From positions 1 through 34,837 of the forward strand of contig CAMCWK010000031.1 in NCBI GenBank assembly GCA_945882615.1: a DNA stretch of 34,837 nt. The letters are read 5' to 3'. The stretch comes from Rhizobium sp. Q54 (GTDB lineage: Bacteria; Pseudomonadota; Alphaproteobacteria; Micropepsales; Micropepsaceae). Positions 1 to 8,312 of the stretch are shown in pieces. The notes under the pieces are model-generated. The model searched no databases. It was not told the DNA's origin and saw only the letters and a list, made by a program, of their open reading frames with translations. Both the position numbers and the translations under genes were made by a program. The stretch's first letter is position 1; each line of letters opens with the position of its first letter.

Positions 1-1
1 G

Positions 2-436
2 CTGCTGGTGCTGCTGTTGATTTATGCGGTGACACGCACCGGCTGGGCCCATACCCGTAATGACATCTACACCGTGCTGCCGCTGCTGGCGCTGATCTTC
101 GCCCTGGCGTTCGACAAGGGTTTCCTGGCGCGCAGCTTGAACACCCGCCTGCCCCAGATGGTGGGGGAATGGTCCTATGCCATCTATCTGGGGCAGACCA
201 CCTGGCTGGTGACGTTGCGCTTTTTGAAGCAGCGCGTCTGGCCGCCGCCGGACACGATGGTGTTTGGAATGCCTTTCACCGACCTGATGTGGTGGCTGGA
301 ACCGCTGGGTCTGGTGATCGTCTGCACCCTTTGGGGGGCGCTGCTGGCGCGTTTTGTCGAATTTCCCGCCGCCGCCTGGCTGCGCCAACGGCTGGGCCGC
401 CGCCTTGACCCGCCAAGCATCCCCACCCCATCGTAG
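2..436 (+). CDS. Acyltransferase family 3 membrane protein, C-terminal part
   Basis: The reading frame is open from the window edge, so only the last 144 or so residues are present. The protein is hydrophobic, with about three membrane segments, and has the motif GEWSYAIYLGQ, which resembles the late G-x-x-S-Y-x-x-Y-L motif of acyltransferase-3 (OafA/NodX-type) enzymes. It ends with a basic amphipathic tail, as these proteins often do. Members move acyl groups onto envelope sugars at the inner membrane; the substrate here is unknown. The stop is 28 bp before the next gene, so the two could share a transcript. Confidence 0.7.
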   Translation: MLVLLLIYAVTRTGWAHTRNDIYTVLPLLALIFALAFDKGFLARSLNTRLPQMVGEWSYAIYLGQTTWLVTLRFLKQRVWPPPDTMVFGMPFTDLMWWLEPLGLVIVCTLWGALLARFVEFPAAAWLRQRLGRRLDPPSIPTPS

Positions 437-464
437 GTTTTTAGAACAACAAGGAGGATTCCCC

Positions 465-1376
465 ATGGCCATCTCGTTCAAGGACAAGGTTGTCATCATC
501 ACCGGTGCCGGCGGCGGGCTGGGACGGGCGCACGCGCTGGAATTCGCCGCGTTGGGCGCAAAAGTGGTGATCAACGACCTGGGCGGATCGCTGGACGGCA
601 CGGGCGGCAATTCGGCGGCGGCCGAAAAGGTGGTGGAGGAGATCAAGGCCAAGGGCGGCGAGGCAATCGCCAATGGCGCCTCGGTCAGCGACGATGCCGG
701 CGTGGCCCATCTGGTCAAGCAGACCATGGATGCATGGGGCCGCATCGATGTCCTGATCGCCAATGCCGGCATCTTGCGCGACAAGAGCTTCGGCAAGATG
801 GAATTGAAGGACTTCACCGCCGTGATGGACGTTCATCTGCTGGGCACGGTCAAGACAGCCAAGGCGGTGTGGGACATCATGAAGGCGCAAGGCTATGGCC
901 GCATCGTCGTCACCACCTCCTCCACCGGCCTGTACGGAAATTTTGGCCAGACCAATTATGGCGCCGCCAAACTGTCGCTGGTGGGCTTCATGAATTCGCT
1001 GAAACTGGAAGGCGCCAAGGACAATATCCGCGTCAATGCCATCTGCCCGGTGGCCGCCACCCGCATGACCGAGGCCCTGATGCCGCCGGCCGTGCTGGAG
1101 ATGCTCAAGCCCGAATTCGTCTCGCCGGCGGTGGCCTATCTGGCCAGTGAGGACGCACCCAATGGCGTGATCCTGACGGCGGCGGCAGGCGCCTTTGCCG
1201 CTGCTAGAATCGTGGAAACCGACGGCGTCAATCTGGGCCAGAACGCCACCGCCGACGACGTCGCCGCCCACTTCGCGCAGATTACCGACTGGAGCACCGC
1301 CAAACATTACGGACAGGGCGGCGAGCAGAGCGCCAAGTTCTTTGCTCGGGTGCAGGAAAAACCGCTTTTAGGTTGA
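465..1376 (+). CDS. SDR-family NAD(P)-dependent oxidoreductase, MFE-2/HSD17B4-like
   Basis: Classical short-chain dehydrogenase of 303 residues. The Rossmann motif TGAGGGLG spans residues 13-20, NAG residues 100-102, and the catalytic triad is Ser152/153, Tyr165 and Lys169. The long GAKVVINDLGG segment with its inserted loop and the extended C-terminus resemble the 3-hydroxyacyl-CoA dehydrogenase part of peroxisomal multifunctional enzyme type 2, so a role in beta-oxidation of acyl-CoA or steroid-like substrates is inferred. The start is the ATG at 465, preceded by AAGGAGG at 451-457; an upstream extension of the frame has no ribosome site and overlaps the preceding gene. Confidence 0.88.
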   Translation: MAISFKDKVVIITGAGGGLGRAHALEFAALGAKVVINDLGGSLDGTGGNSAAAEKVVEEIKAKGGEAIANGASVSDDAGVAHLVKQTMDAWGRIDVLIANAGILRDKSFGKMELKDFTAVMDVHLLGTVKTAKAVWDIMKAQGYGRIVVTTSSTGLYGNFGQTNYGAAKLSLVGFMNSLKLEGAKDNIRVNAICPVAATRMTEALMPPAVLEMLKPEFVSPAVAYLASEDAPNGVILTAAAGAFAAARIVETDGVNLGQNATADDVAAHFAQITDWSTAKHYGQGGEQSAKFFARVQEKPLLG

Positions 1377-1399
1377 TCCCCTCCTTGGCTGACCCCTCC

Positions 1400-1472
1400 G
1401 ATTTCAGCTTGCGCTCGGCTTCGCCTCGCACTGAAATCACCTCCCCTTCCTGCGCTTCGCGCGAAGGGGAGG
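1400..1472. repeat. Two adjacent intergenic hairpins
   Basis: Two perfect inverted repeats lie head to tail after the SDR gene. The first has 8-bp arms GATTTCAG (1400-1407) and CTGAAATC (1431-1438). The second has 10-bp arms CCTCCCCTTC (1440-1449) and GAAGGGGAGG (1463-1472). There is no T run, so a simple intrinsic terminator is unlikely; a REP-like dispersed palindrome is the better reading. They may still end or stabilise the upstream transcript. Confidence 0.6.
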
Positions 1473-1579
1473 AAGGCCTGCGTCGCGGTCATGTCAAGCG
1501 TAACAACACGTCATAAATTTTTCGCGCCGCGATAAAATGACTCTTGCGGGACGCTGCGGATTGGCTCACGCTTCAAGTT

Positions 1580-2125
1580 ATGGACGACCTCGCGCTGAGT
1601 GTTCGGATTGCGCGGCCTGAAGATGCCGCGGACCTGGCGCGCATCCATATCGAGTCCTGGCAAGACACCTATGCGGGCATGATTTCCCATTCGTTGCTGG
1701 GCGCGATGTCGCATCGCAGCCATACCGCGCGCTGGCAGACCACCATCAAGGGACCTGGAACGGTGCTGGTGGCGGAAGATTCGCAAGCTGGCCTGATTGG
1801 ACTGGCCAGCCTGGGTGCGGCGCGCGACGGCGGCCTGGGTTTCGATGGCGAAGTCTATACCCTCTATGTCGATCCGGCGTTCATGGGCCGTGGCACCGGG
1901 CGGGCGCTGCTGGCTGGCGCCTTCGACACATTCAAGGATCGCAAGCTGCGCTCCTGCCTGATCTGGGCGCATGCCAGGAACAATGCCTGCTTCTTCTATG
2001 AAGCGTTGGGGGGCAAGCGGGTCGCCACCCGTACCACCCGGCTGATGGGTGAATTGACGCCCGAGATCGGCTTTGGCTGGCGGCAGCTGGTGACCCGCAA
2101 ACAGACGCGGTCGCTACCGCAGTAA
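1580..2125 (+). CDS. GNAT-family N-acetyltransferase
   Basis: Predicted 181-residue GNAT enzyme. It opens with VRIARPEDAADLARIHIESWQ, the usual first strand and helix, and carries the acetyl-CoA loop region YVDPAFMGRGTGRALL (motif A, R/Q-x-x-G-x-G/A type) followed by an IWAHARNNACFFYEALGG block typical of the C-terminal strands. The substrate cannot be inferred. The ATG at 1580 is preferred because the family domain begins right after it; an earlier start at 1544 would add 12 residues without a clear ribosome site. It converges on the sixA-like gene, leaving 6 bp between the stops. Confidence 0.82.
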   Translation: MDDLALSVRIARPEDAADLARIHIESWQDTYAGMISHSLLGAMSHRSHTARWQTTIKGPGTVLVAEDSQAGLIGLASLGAARDGGLGFDGEVYTLYVDPAFMGRGTGRALLAGAFDTFKDRKLRSCLIWAHARNNACFFYEALGGKRVATRTTRLMGELTPEIGFGWRQLVTRKQTRSLPQ

Positions 2126-2131
2126 GCCTGC

Positions 2132-2650
2132 TCAGATATCCTTGGGCCGCACGAAATCCACCAGCTTGCCGGAGCCTAGCGCCACGTCGCGCCAGCGCCC
2201 CACGTCGAAATCCAGGATGGCCAGCGCGCAGGTGGGGAATTTCTCTTCCAGCGCTTCATGCCGCGCCCGTTCCTTGCGCCGCACCGGCTCGCGCGCCAGC
2301 TGCGCCGCGCTTTCCTCCAGGCCGGGATTGTGCCCCACCACCATCAGCGAGGAGACGGAGGCGGGCGCGGCGCGCACCGCCGCCAGGATTTTGCCCGGGT
2401 CGGCCAGATAAAGCGCATCGCGATACTCGATATCGGCGACCAGTTCGTGCAGCACCAGCTCGGCGGTCTGGGTGGTGCGGGCGGCGGACGAGCACAGGAT
2501 TGCGTCGATCGTATAATCGTTCTTGCGCAGATGGCGCGCCATGGCCGCAGCGTCCTGCATGCCGCTGAGCATCAGGGTGCGGTCGAAATCTTCCACGCTG
2601 GATTCGGCCGGTGTGGCCTTCGCGTGTCTGAGAAGGAAAAGCCGCTTCAT
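2132..2650 (-). CDS. SixA-like phosphohistidine phosphatase
   Basis: A 172-residue histidine-phosphatase superfamily protein. The catalytic RHA motif is at residues 8-10 (Arg8, His9), Arg58 lies in SSAARTTQT, and the second histidine is His107 in VGHNPG. SixA proteins remove phosphate from phosphohistidine in phosphorelay or phosphotransferase proteins. The compact size and the RHAKA/VGHNPGLE signatures fit SixA better than the larger phosphoglycerate mutases. Partner unknown; a histidine phosphotransferase (ChpT) is encoded elsewhere in the window, but no link can be shown. Confidence 0.8.
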   Translation of the reverse strand: MKRLFLLRHAKATPAESSVEDFDRTLMLSGMQDAAAMARHLRKNDYTIDAILCSSAARTTQTAELVLHELVADIEYRDALYLADPGKILAAVRAAPASVSSLMVVGHNPGLEESAAQLAREPVRRKERARHEALEEKFPTCALAILDFDVGRWRDVALGSGKLVDFVRPKDI

Positions 2651-2776
2651 TCTTGGTCGCTCCGGCTTTCGCCGACGCTCCGCGCCGGCTGGTCCTTGGC
2701 ATGACGCGGCAGAAACAGGCGTTTCAAAGCACCACCGCCTTTACGGTCCACGGCTCGCGGACCCCTGCGAATCCCG

Positions 2777-2842
2777 CATAAAGCTTATGTTCTTGACCCA
2801 TGGGGGGCAACGGGGCCACAAAAACCCCGTTAAAGGACAAGA
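2777..2842 (+). promoter_or_regulatory. Structured metZ leader, candidate small riboswitch
   Basis: The leader just upstream of metZ is rich in pairing. CATAA/TTATG form a small hairpin (2777-2789). AACGGGG (2809-2815) and CCCCGTT (2825-2831) form a perfect 7-bp stem over a 9-nt A-rich loop. TCTTG (2791-2795) can pair with CAAGA (2838-2842), enclosing that stem and the ribosome site AAAGGA (2832-2837). A compact fold covering the ribosome site of a methionine gene is reminiscent of SAM-II/SAM-V class riboswitches of alphaproteobacteria, but I cannot match it confidently to either consensus. Confidence 0.4.
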
Positions 2843-2847
2843 CGTTA

Positions 2848-4041
2848 ATGGCCACCAACAAAAAACCCGGCAAATGGCGCAGGCGCACCATCGCGGTGCG
2901 CGGCGGGCAGGTGCGCACAGGGTTTCAGGAAACCTGCGAGCCGCTGATTTTCACCGCCGGCTACGCCTATGAGGCCGCCGAGGAAGCCGAGGCCCGCTTC
3001 AAGGGAGAAAGCCCCGGCTATCAGTACAGCCGCCTGTCCAATCCCACCGTTGCCATGTTCGAAGACCGCATGGCGCAGCTGGAAGGGGCGCCTGCGGCGC
3101 GCGCCACCGCCACCGGCATGGCCGCCGTCAGCGCCGTGTTCCTGGCGGGGCTGAAGACCGGCGATCATGTCGTATCGGCCAATGCGCTGTTCGGCTCCTG
3201 CCGCTATGTGATGGAAAATGTGCTGCCGCGTTTCGGCATCACCGCAAGCTTTGTCGATGGCAGCGACCTTTCCGCCTGGGCTGCGGCGATGAAGCCCCAA
3301 ACCAAGTTGCTGTTCCTGGAAACGCCCTCCAACCCCACCTTGTCCATCGTCGACATCGCGGCGGTGGCGAAGATCGCGGAAAAAGGCGGCGCCCGCCTGG
3401 TGGTGGACAATGCCTTTGCCACTCCCGCCTTGCAGCGGCCGATGGAGCTGGGGGCCCATATCGTGGTGCATTCCTCCACCAAGTTCATTGACGGCCAGGG
3501 CCGGGCCATGGGTGGCATGATCCTTTGCCGCCAGGATTTCCTGGACGAGAATCTGCACCAGTTCCTGCGCAACACCGGCCCGACCATCAGCCCCTTCAAT
3601 GCCTGGCTGCACTTGAAAAGCCTGGAGACGCTGGAGCTGCGCATGAAGCAGCATTGCGAGAATGCCCAGATCGTCGCCGACTTTCTTGCGGATCAGAAGA
3701 AGGTGACGCGGGTGCTGTATCCTTTCCGTCCCGACCACCCGCAGCACAATCTTGCCAAGGCGCAGATGGATGGCGGCGGCGGCGTGGTGACGTTCGAGGT
3801 CGAAGGCGGCAAGGCCTCGTGCTTCAAGCTGGCCAATGCGCTGGGCCTGATCGACATCTCCAACAATCTTGGCGACACCAAGAGCCTGCTCACCCATCCC
3901 GAAACCACCACCCATCAGAAAATGACGCCCGAAGCGCGCGCCGCCGCCGGCGTCACCAGCGGCATGTTGCGCCTGTCGGTCGGTCTGGAGGATCCGCAGG
4001 ACCTTTGCGACGACCTCGCCCAGGCCCTGAAGGTGGCGTGA
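2848..4041 (+). CDS. metZ: O-succinylhomoserine sulfhydrylase
   Basis: A 397-residue Cys/Met-metabolism PLP enzyme that joins O-succinylhomoserine and sulfide to make homocysteine. The PLP lysine is Lys212 in HSSTKFIDGQGR, with Asp188 in VVDNAFATP contacting the ring nitrogen. The phosphate-binding ATGMAAV block is near residues 88-94, and TGDHVVSANALFGSCRY is typical of MetZ rather than cystathionine gamma-synthase. The ATG at 2848 follows AAAGGA at 2832-2837; an in-frame ATG at 2800 lies in the structured leader and is rejected. It is followed without a gap by the OsmC gene. Confidence 0.88.
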   Translation: MATNKKPGKWRRRTIAVRGGQVRTGFQETCEPLIFTAGYAYEAAEEAEARFKGESPGYQYSRLSNPTVAMFEDRMAQLEGAPAARATATGMAAVSAVFLAGLKTGDHVVSANALFGSCRYVMENVLPRFGITASFVDGSDLSAWAAAMKPQTKLLFLETPSNPTLSIVDIAAVAKIAEKGGARLVVDNAFATPALQRPMELGAHIVVHSSTKFIDGQGRAMGGMILCRQDFLDENLHQFLRNTGPTISPFNAWLHLKSLETLELRMKQHCENAQIVADFLADQKKVTRVLYPFRPDHPQHNLAKAQMDGGGGVVTFEVEGGKASCFKLANALGLIDISNNLGDTKSLLTHPETTTHQKMTPEARAAAGVTSGMLRLSVGLEDPQDLCDDLAQALKVA

Positions 4042-4476
4042 TTGGGCGAGCATCGCATCCGTCTCAACTGGAGCGATGGCGGCAAGCCCTTCACCTACGA
4101 ATCCTATGCGCGCGAACATGAAATCGTTTTCAAGAACGGCCAGACCCTGGCGGCCAGCGCCTCCCCCGCCCATCGCGGCGACGGGGTGCATGGCGATCCG
4201 GAAGACATGCTGGTGGCGGCCCTGTCCTCCTGCCACATGCTGAGCTTCCTGGCGATCTGCGCCAAGAAGAGGATCACGGTGCAATCCTATGAAGACGACG
4301 CGGTAGGTTTCTTGGAGAAAGATGGCGGAAAATTATGGATGACCCGTGTCATCCTGCGGCCACAGATCGTTGCAAGCGCCGATGCCGCCACGCTGGAACC
4401 CATTCACCATCTGGCGCATGAGGCCTGTTTCATCGCCAATTCTGTGAAAACGCACATTGTTGTGGAACCGCGTTAA
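4042..4476 (+). CDS. OsmC-family protein
   Basis: A 144-residue OsmC/Ohr-like protein. These are thiol peroxidases or related redox proteins; the conserved first cysteine is in LSSCHMLSFLAIC and the second in HEACFIANSV. Central helix and C-terminal strands are as expected, and the length is normal. The first possible start is the TTG at 4042, immediately after the metZ stop (4039-4041), with AAGGTGG at 4031-4037 as a plausible ribosome site. Translation is therefore probably coupled to metZ, linking it to sulfur metabolism or thiol protection. The exact peroxide substrate is unknown. Confidence 0.8.
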   Translation: MGEHRIRLNWSDGGKPFTYESYAREHEIVFKNGQTLAASASPAHRGDGVHGDPEDMLVAALSSCHMLSFLAICAKKRITVQSYEDDAVGFLEKDGGKLWMTRVILRPQIVASADAATLEPIHHLAHEACFIANSVKTHIVVEPR

Positions 4477-4531
4477 TCACTGCGCCCAATTGCCGCTTGC
4501 GCCAAAAGCGCCGCAGCCCGATACTTGCCCC

Positions 4532-4972
4532 ATGTTTGACATGGAAAACCGCCAGGCCACCGCGCTGGAAAAAAATCACCAGTATGAGCTGGAGACCAAG
4601 CGCATCCGCGTCGCGGTGAAACCCGCCTATCTGGACGACCAGTCCGATCCGGAAGACGACCGCTATGTCTGGTCCTACACCGTCACCATCGAAAATCGCG
4701 GCGCCGAAGCGGTGCAGCTTCTGTCGCGCTACTGGAGCATCGTGGACGGCACCGGCCGGATGCAGGAAGTGCGCGGCCCGGGCGTGGTCGGCGCCCAGCC
4801 TGTGATCGCGCCGGGCGAAAGCTTTCAATACACCAGCGGCTGCCCGCTGGAGACCGCTTCGGGCACCATGAGCGGCCGCTATCAGATGATGAGCGCGTCG
4901 GGCGAAAGCTTCGAGGCGGAAATCCCGGCTTTCCTGCTGGAAAGCCCCTACGAACGCCGCCAGATTCATTAA
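4532..4972 (+). CDS. apaG: ApaG/Co2+-Mg2+ efflux-associated protein
   Basis: A protein of 146 residues with the single ApaG fibronectin-III-like beta-sandwich domain. Diagnostic stretches include YVWSYTVTIEN, LLSRYWSIVDG, EVRGPGVVG, PGESFQYTSGCPL and GTMSGRYQM. The molecular role is unsettled; the family is linked to cobalt/magnesium resistance and also forms the ApaG domain of F-box proteins. The start at ATG 4532 is preferred; another ATG at 4541 is equally close to the domain. It sits 55 bp after the OsmC gene. Confidence 0.88.
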   Translation: MFDMENRQATALEKNHQYELETKRIRVAVKPAYLDDQSDPEDDRYVWSYTVTIENRGAEAVQLLSRYWSIVDGTGRMQEVRGPGVVGAQPVIAPGESFQYTSGCPLETASGTMSGRYQMMSASGESFEAEIPAFLLESPYERRQIH

Positions 4973-5024
4973 ACCTTCCCATCGGCAAGGTTGAATCGCA
5001 CCGCTGCGCGGGCGAAGCTTTCCC

Positions 5025-5615
5025 ATGACCAGACCGACACGCGAAGAGGCCGAAAAGGCCGTCCATACCCTGCTGCGCTGGGCCGGCGACGATCCGGCCC
5101 GCGAAGGCCTGAAAGACACCCCTGCCCGCGTCGCCAAGGCGTTTGAAGACTGGTTCTCCGGCTACGGCCAGGACCCCGAAGCCTATCTGGCTCGCACCTT
5201 CGAGGAGATCGAAGGCTATGACGACATGGTGATCCTCAAGGACATCCGCTTCGAGTCGCACTGCGAGCATCACCTCGCCCCCATCATCGGCCGCGCCCAT
5301 GTCGGCTATCTGCCCACCAGCCGGGTGGTGGGCATTTCGAAACTGGCGCGCGTGGTCGAAGCCTATGCCCGCCGGCTGCAGGTGCAGGAAAAGATGAACG
5401 CCCAGATCGCCAATACCATCGAAAAGGTTCTCAAGCCCAAGGGCGTGGCGGTGGTGATCGAGGCGGGGCATCAGTGCATGACCACGCGCGGCGTGCACAA
5501 GACCGGCGTCACCATGGTGACCTCGACCATGTTGGGGGACTTTCGCAGCAATTCCGATACCCGCCGCGAATTCCTCGACATCATCGGCAATCCGGCCAGC
5601 CGCACTGAACGCTGA
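5025..5615 (+). CDS. folE: GTP cyclohydrolase I
   Basis: A 196-residue enzyme converting GTP to dihydroneopterin triphosphate, the first step of folate (and pterin) synthesis. The zinc ligands are visible as Cys80 and His83 in HCEHHLAP and Cys151 in GHQCMTTRG. Other family blocks are [29 protein letters not shown] and [13 protein letters not shown]. Length and ends are normal. It lies 52 bp after apaG and 10 bp before argE, so co-transcription is likely. Confidence 0.95.
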   Translation: MTRPTREEAEKAVHTLLRWAGDDPAREGLKDTPARVAKAFEDWFSGYGQDPEAYLARTFEEIEGYDDMVILKDIRFESHCEHHLAPIIGRAHVGYLPTSRVVGISKLARVVEAYARRLQVQEKMNAQIANTIEKVLKPKGVAVVIEAGHQCMTTRGVHKTGVTMVTSTMLGDFRSNSDTRREFLDIIGNPASRTER

Positions 5616-5625
5616 AGAGGGGCCG

Positions 5626-6783
5626 ATGACCGCGCTCGATCTCGTCAAGGCACTGATTGCCTTCGACACCACCAGCCGCGATTCCAACCTGGCGCTGATC
5701 GATTACGCGCAAAGCCTGCTGGAAAAATCCGGGGCACGCTGCCGGCGCTCCTATGACGCAACCGGCAAGAAGGCGAACCTGTTCGCCACCATCGGGCCCC
5801 ACGATGACGGAAAAGAGCGCGATGGTGGTTATGTGCTGTCGGGCCATACCGATGTGGTGCCGGTGGACGGCCAGGACTGGACGGCGGACCCGTTCAAGCC
5901 CGAAGTGCGCGACGGAAAACTGTATGGGCGCGGCGCCTGCGACATGAAGGGTTTTTTCGGCGCAGCGCTGGCGCTGGCGCCGGAGATGGCGCGGGCGAAG
6001 CTGACCCGGCCGATCCATTTCGCGCTTTCCTATGACGAGGAAGTGGGCTGTGTCGGCGTCAGGGGATTGCTGGACGATCTGAAGGCGCAGAACATCAAAC
6101 CGGCGCTGGCGATCATCGGCGAGCCGACCTTAATGCGTATAGTAGGCGCGCATAAGGGCGGCGCCAAGCTGACCACCCGTTGCTGCGGCCGGGAGCATCA
6201 TTCCAGCCAGCCGGAACGCGGCGCCAACGCCGTGATGATGGCGGGCGACTTCGTGCATATGCTGGGCAGTGTGTGGGACGAGCTGCGCGCCGATGCCGAT
6301 CCGCGCTTCGACCCGCCCCATTCCACGGTGCAGGCCAATGTGATCGCAGGCGGCACCGCAGTGAACATCCTGGCCAGGGAAGCCGAGATCACCTGGGAAT
6401 ATCGCTGCCTGCCCGACCGCGATGCCGCGAAAATCGTGGAACGCGTCAAGGCACGTGCTGCCGCCGAAGTGCTGCCCAAGTATCAGCGCCGCGCGCCCGA
6501 AGCGCGGCTGGAAACCACCCTGCACGCCCAGTATCCGGGCCTGGCGATGGACGAGGATTCGCCCGCCATCCATCTGGCGCGCGAACTGACCGGCGCCAAC
6601 CAGGTGGAGGCGGTGGCCTATGGCACCGAGGCCGGGCATTTCCAGAATTATGGCATTCCGGCGGTGATCTGCGGCCCGGGCTCGATCGAACAGGCCCACC
6701 GGCCCGACGAATTCTGCGCCGTCAGCGAGATCGACGCCTGCACCGCTTTCCTGCGCAAGGTGATCGCGAAAGCGTCCACCTGA
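5626..6783 (+). CDS. argE: Acetylornithine deacetylase
   Basis: A 385-residue M20 metallopeptidase-family enzyme that hydrolyses N-acetylornithine to ornithine. Metal ligands and catalytic residues are His74 and Asp76 in SGHTDVVPVDG, Asp106 in GRGACDMKG, Glu138/Glu139 in SYDEEVGC, Glu165 in IIGEPT and a late His in EQAHRPDEF. The REHHSSQPERGANA block starts the dimerisation domain. The match to ArgE rather than DapE or a generic peptidase rests on GRGACDMKGF and the overall length. Its presence implies the linear arginine route, in line with argD and argF nearby on the other strand. Confidence 0.88.
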   Translation: MTALDLVKALIAFDTTSRDSNLALIDYAQSLLEKSGARCRRSYDATGKKANLFATIGPHDDGKERDGGYVLSGHTDVVPVDGQDWTADPFKPEVRDGKLYGRGACDMKGFFGAALALAPEMARAKLTRPIHFALSYDEEVGCVGVRGLLDDLKAQNIKPALAIIGEPTLMRIVGAHKGGAKLTTRCCGREHHSSQPERGANAVMMAGDFVHMLGSVWDELRADADPRFDPPHSTVQANVIAGGTAVNILAREAEITWEYRCLPDRDAAKIVERVKARAAAEVLPKYQRRAPEARLETTLHAQYPGLAMDEDSPAIHLARELTGANQVEAVAYGTEAGHFQNYGIPAVICGPGSIEQAHRPDEFCAVSEIDACTAFLRKVIAKAST

Positions 6784-6785
6784 TT

Positions 6786-6929
6786 TGTCATTCCCGGCGA
6801 GGCTCGCGCGCAGCGCGAGCCGAGGGAAGGGAATCCATGTCGGAAAGGATTCGCCCTGTCAGGCATGGATCGTTCATACGCTGCCGCTATGAACTCCCTC
6901 GCGGCTAACGCCGCTCGCCGGAGATGACA
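6786..6929. repeat. 144-bp palindromic intergenic element
   Basis: The space between argE and hslO is almost filled by one inverted-repeat element. The ends TGTCATTCCCGGCGAG (6786-6801) and CTCGCCGGAGATGACA (6914-6929) pair with two mismatches in 16. Inside are a perfect 8-bp hairpin, GCTCGCGC and GCGCGAGC (6802-6820), and looser internal pairing around GAATCCATG and CATGGATC. Elements of this TGTCATTCCCGGCGAG type are widespread in alphaproteobacterial intergenic DNA. It lies between two convergent genes. Confidence 0.7.
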
Positions 6930-6936
6930 GTCGGAG

Positions 6937-7863
6937 TTACGCCAAATCCTGCGGCCCGATCTCGTGGGTCTTGCCGCAGAATTCGCAGCGGGCACGGATA
7001 ATGCCGTCGGGATCGGCCAGACCGGCGCGTTCCGCCGCCACATAGCTTCTCAGCACCTGGGTGATGCGGTCGGCATTGCAGTCGCAGCGGAAAATCACCG
7101 GCTCGGGCGGCTGCACCCGCACCTCGTCCTCGTGGAACAGCCGCCACAGCAGCGTTTCCGGCGCCAGGCTGGTATCCACCAGTTCAAGATCCTCGACCGT
7201 CTTCAGCAGCAGTGACAGCCGGTCCCAGTCATCGGATTTGGTCTCGATCCCCTGCTTGGCCGATTCCGGCGTCATCTGCAGCATGATGCCGCCGGCACGC
7301 CAATGGGGCTGCCGGTCACCCGCGACATAGAGCGGCGCGGCCGCCAGCTTGATCACGGTGGGAAGCTGCTCGCTCTGGGCGAAATAGGTTTCCGCCGACG
7401 GCGCGATACCGTCTTGCGAAAGCTCGACGATGCCCTGATAGGTCTTGCCGCCGACCTTGGGCTCGATCGTGATCGCCATCACGCCCTTGCCCGCAAGCTG
7501 CGCGAAATCCTTCCCGTCCAGCGCCTCGAACCGCGCCGCGTCCAGCCGGGCATAGCCGCGCACGCCGCGGGCGCGATTTTCATCGGCGCCGTAATAGTCC
7601 GCCGTGATGAGATCGAGCGGACCGTCGCCCTTGGTCTGGATGGTCAGCCGCCCGTCCAGCTTCAGCGCGGTGCCCAAGAGCGCGCCCAGCGCCACCGCTT
7701 CACCGGCCACGCGCGCGGCCGGCTCCGGCAAGGCATGTGCGCCCAGGGCGCGGGCGGAGGATGCGTCCAGCCGGACCATGCGGCCGCGCACGCCGGCATT
7801 GACGATGTCGAACGGCAGGACGAAGTCGCCGTATGGCGACATAGGTTCCATTTTATCGGGCAT
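6937..7863 (-). CDS. hslO: Hsp33 redox-regulated chaperone
   Basis: A 308-residue Hsp33. The N-terminal substrate domain is followed by a linker and the redox switch: Cys260 and Cys262 (CxC) plus Cys293 and Cys296 (CxxC in CEFCGKTHE). In reduced form these bind zinc; on oxidation they form disulfides and activate the holdase. The motif GGIMLQMTPE is also typical. An alternative start seven residues in (MSPYGDF) is possible. It is the last gene of the argD-argF-ypeA-hslO run, 32 bp after ypeA. Confidence 0.92.
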   Translation of the reverse strand: MPDKMEPMSPYGDFVLPFDIVNAGVRGRMVRLDASSARALGAHALPEPAARVAGEAVALGALLGTALKLDGRLTIQTKGDGPLDLITADYYGADENRARGVRGYARLDAARFEALDGKDFAQLAGKGVMAITIEPKVGGKTYQGIVELSQDGIAPSAETYFAQSEQLPTVIKLAAAPLYVAGDRQPHWRAGGIMLQMTPESAKQGIETKSDDWDRLSLLLKTVEDLELVDTSLAPETLLWRLFHEDEVRVQPPEPVIFRCDCNADRITQVLRSYVAAERAGLADPDGIIRARCEFCGKTHEIGPQDLA

Positions 7864-7895
7864 GAACCGCTATATGGCGCGCGGGGCTCGGCTTT

Positions 7896-8312
7896 TCAAC
7901 CAGCGAACCGCTTTCCCATGCTGATACGGTCTTCGATTTCGTAGCCGAGACGATCGTAAAAGGCTTTCACTTGCGCATTGGCAGAGCGGATTTGCAGATT
8001 TATTTTGCGGCAGCCCAATCCCCCCAGCCGGGCTTCAGCCTCCCGCACCAGCGCAGTCCCAAACCCGTTGCGTCTGCAATTCTCTGAAACTGCAACGGCA
8101 TAGAGCCAGCCGCGATGTCCATCATACCCCGCCATAATCGTACCGATGACCTTGTCGTCATTGGTAGCAACCAGGAACAGGTCTGGCTGGACGGCCAATT
8201 TTTCCGGCACCGCGCTCTCAGCGCTATTCCACGGCGGGTCATTTGGAAACACCTGTTCCCAGAGCAATTTCACTTCCGCGAAATCGCTTTCGCGATAGGC
8301 ACGAATGCTCAA
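7896..8312 (-). CDS. ypeA: YpeA-like GNAT acetyltransferase
   Basis: A 138-residue GNAT protein resembling enterobacterial Ype[19 protein letters not shown] at the start, [27 protein letters not shown], the acetyl-CoA loop [12 protein letters not shown], and a YDRLGYE end. The start is the TTG at 8312, overlapping the argF stop by 4 bp (TTGA), which also matches the family N-terminus. A longer reading of the frame is just the argF sequence in another phase. The substrate is unknown. Confidence 0.8.
   Translation of the reverse strand: MSIRAYRESDFAEVKLLWEQVFPNDPPWNSAESAVPEKLAVQPDLFLVATNDDKVIGTIMAGYDGHRGWLYAVAVSENCRRNGFGTALVREAEARLGGLGCRKINLQIRSANAQVKAFYDRLGYEIEDRISMGKRFAG

Noticed and set aside
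2845..4284. Long open frame antisense to metZ and the OsmC gene (479 codons)
   Set aside because: Opposite-strand frame of a strong metZ gene; no ribosome site, no family motifs, and high-GC codon structure explains the openness.
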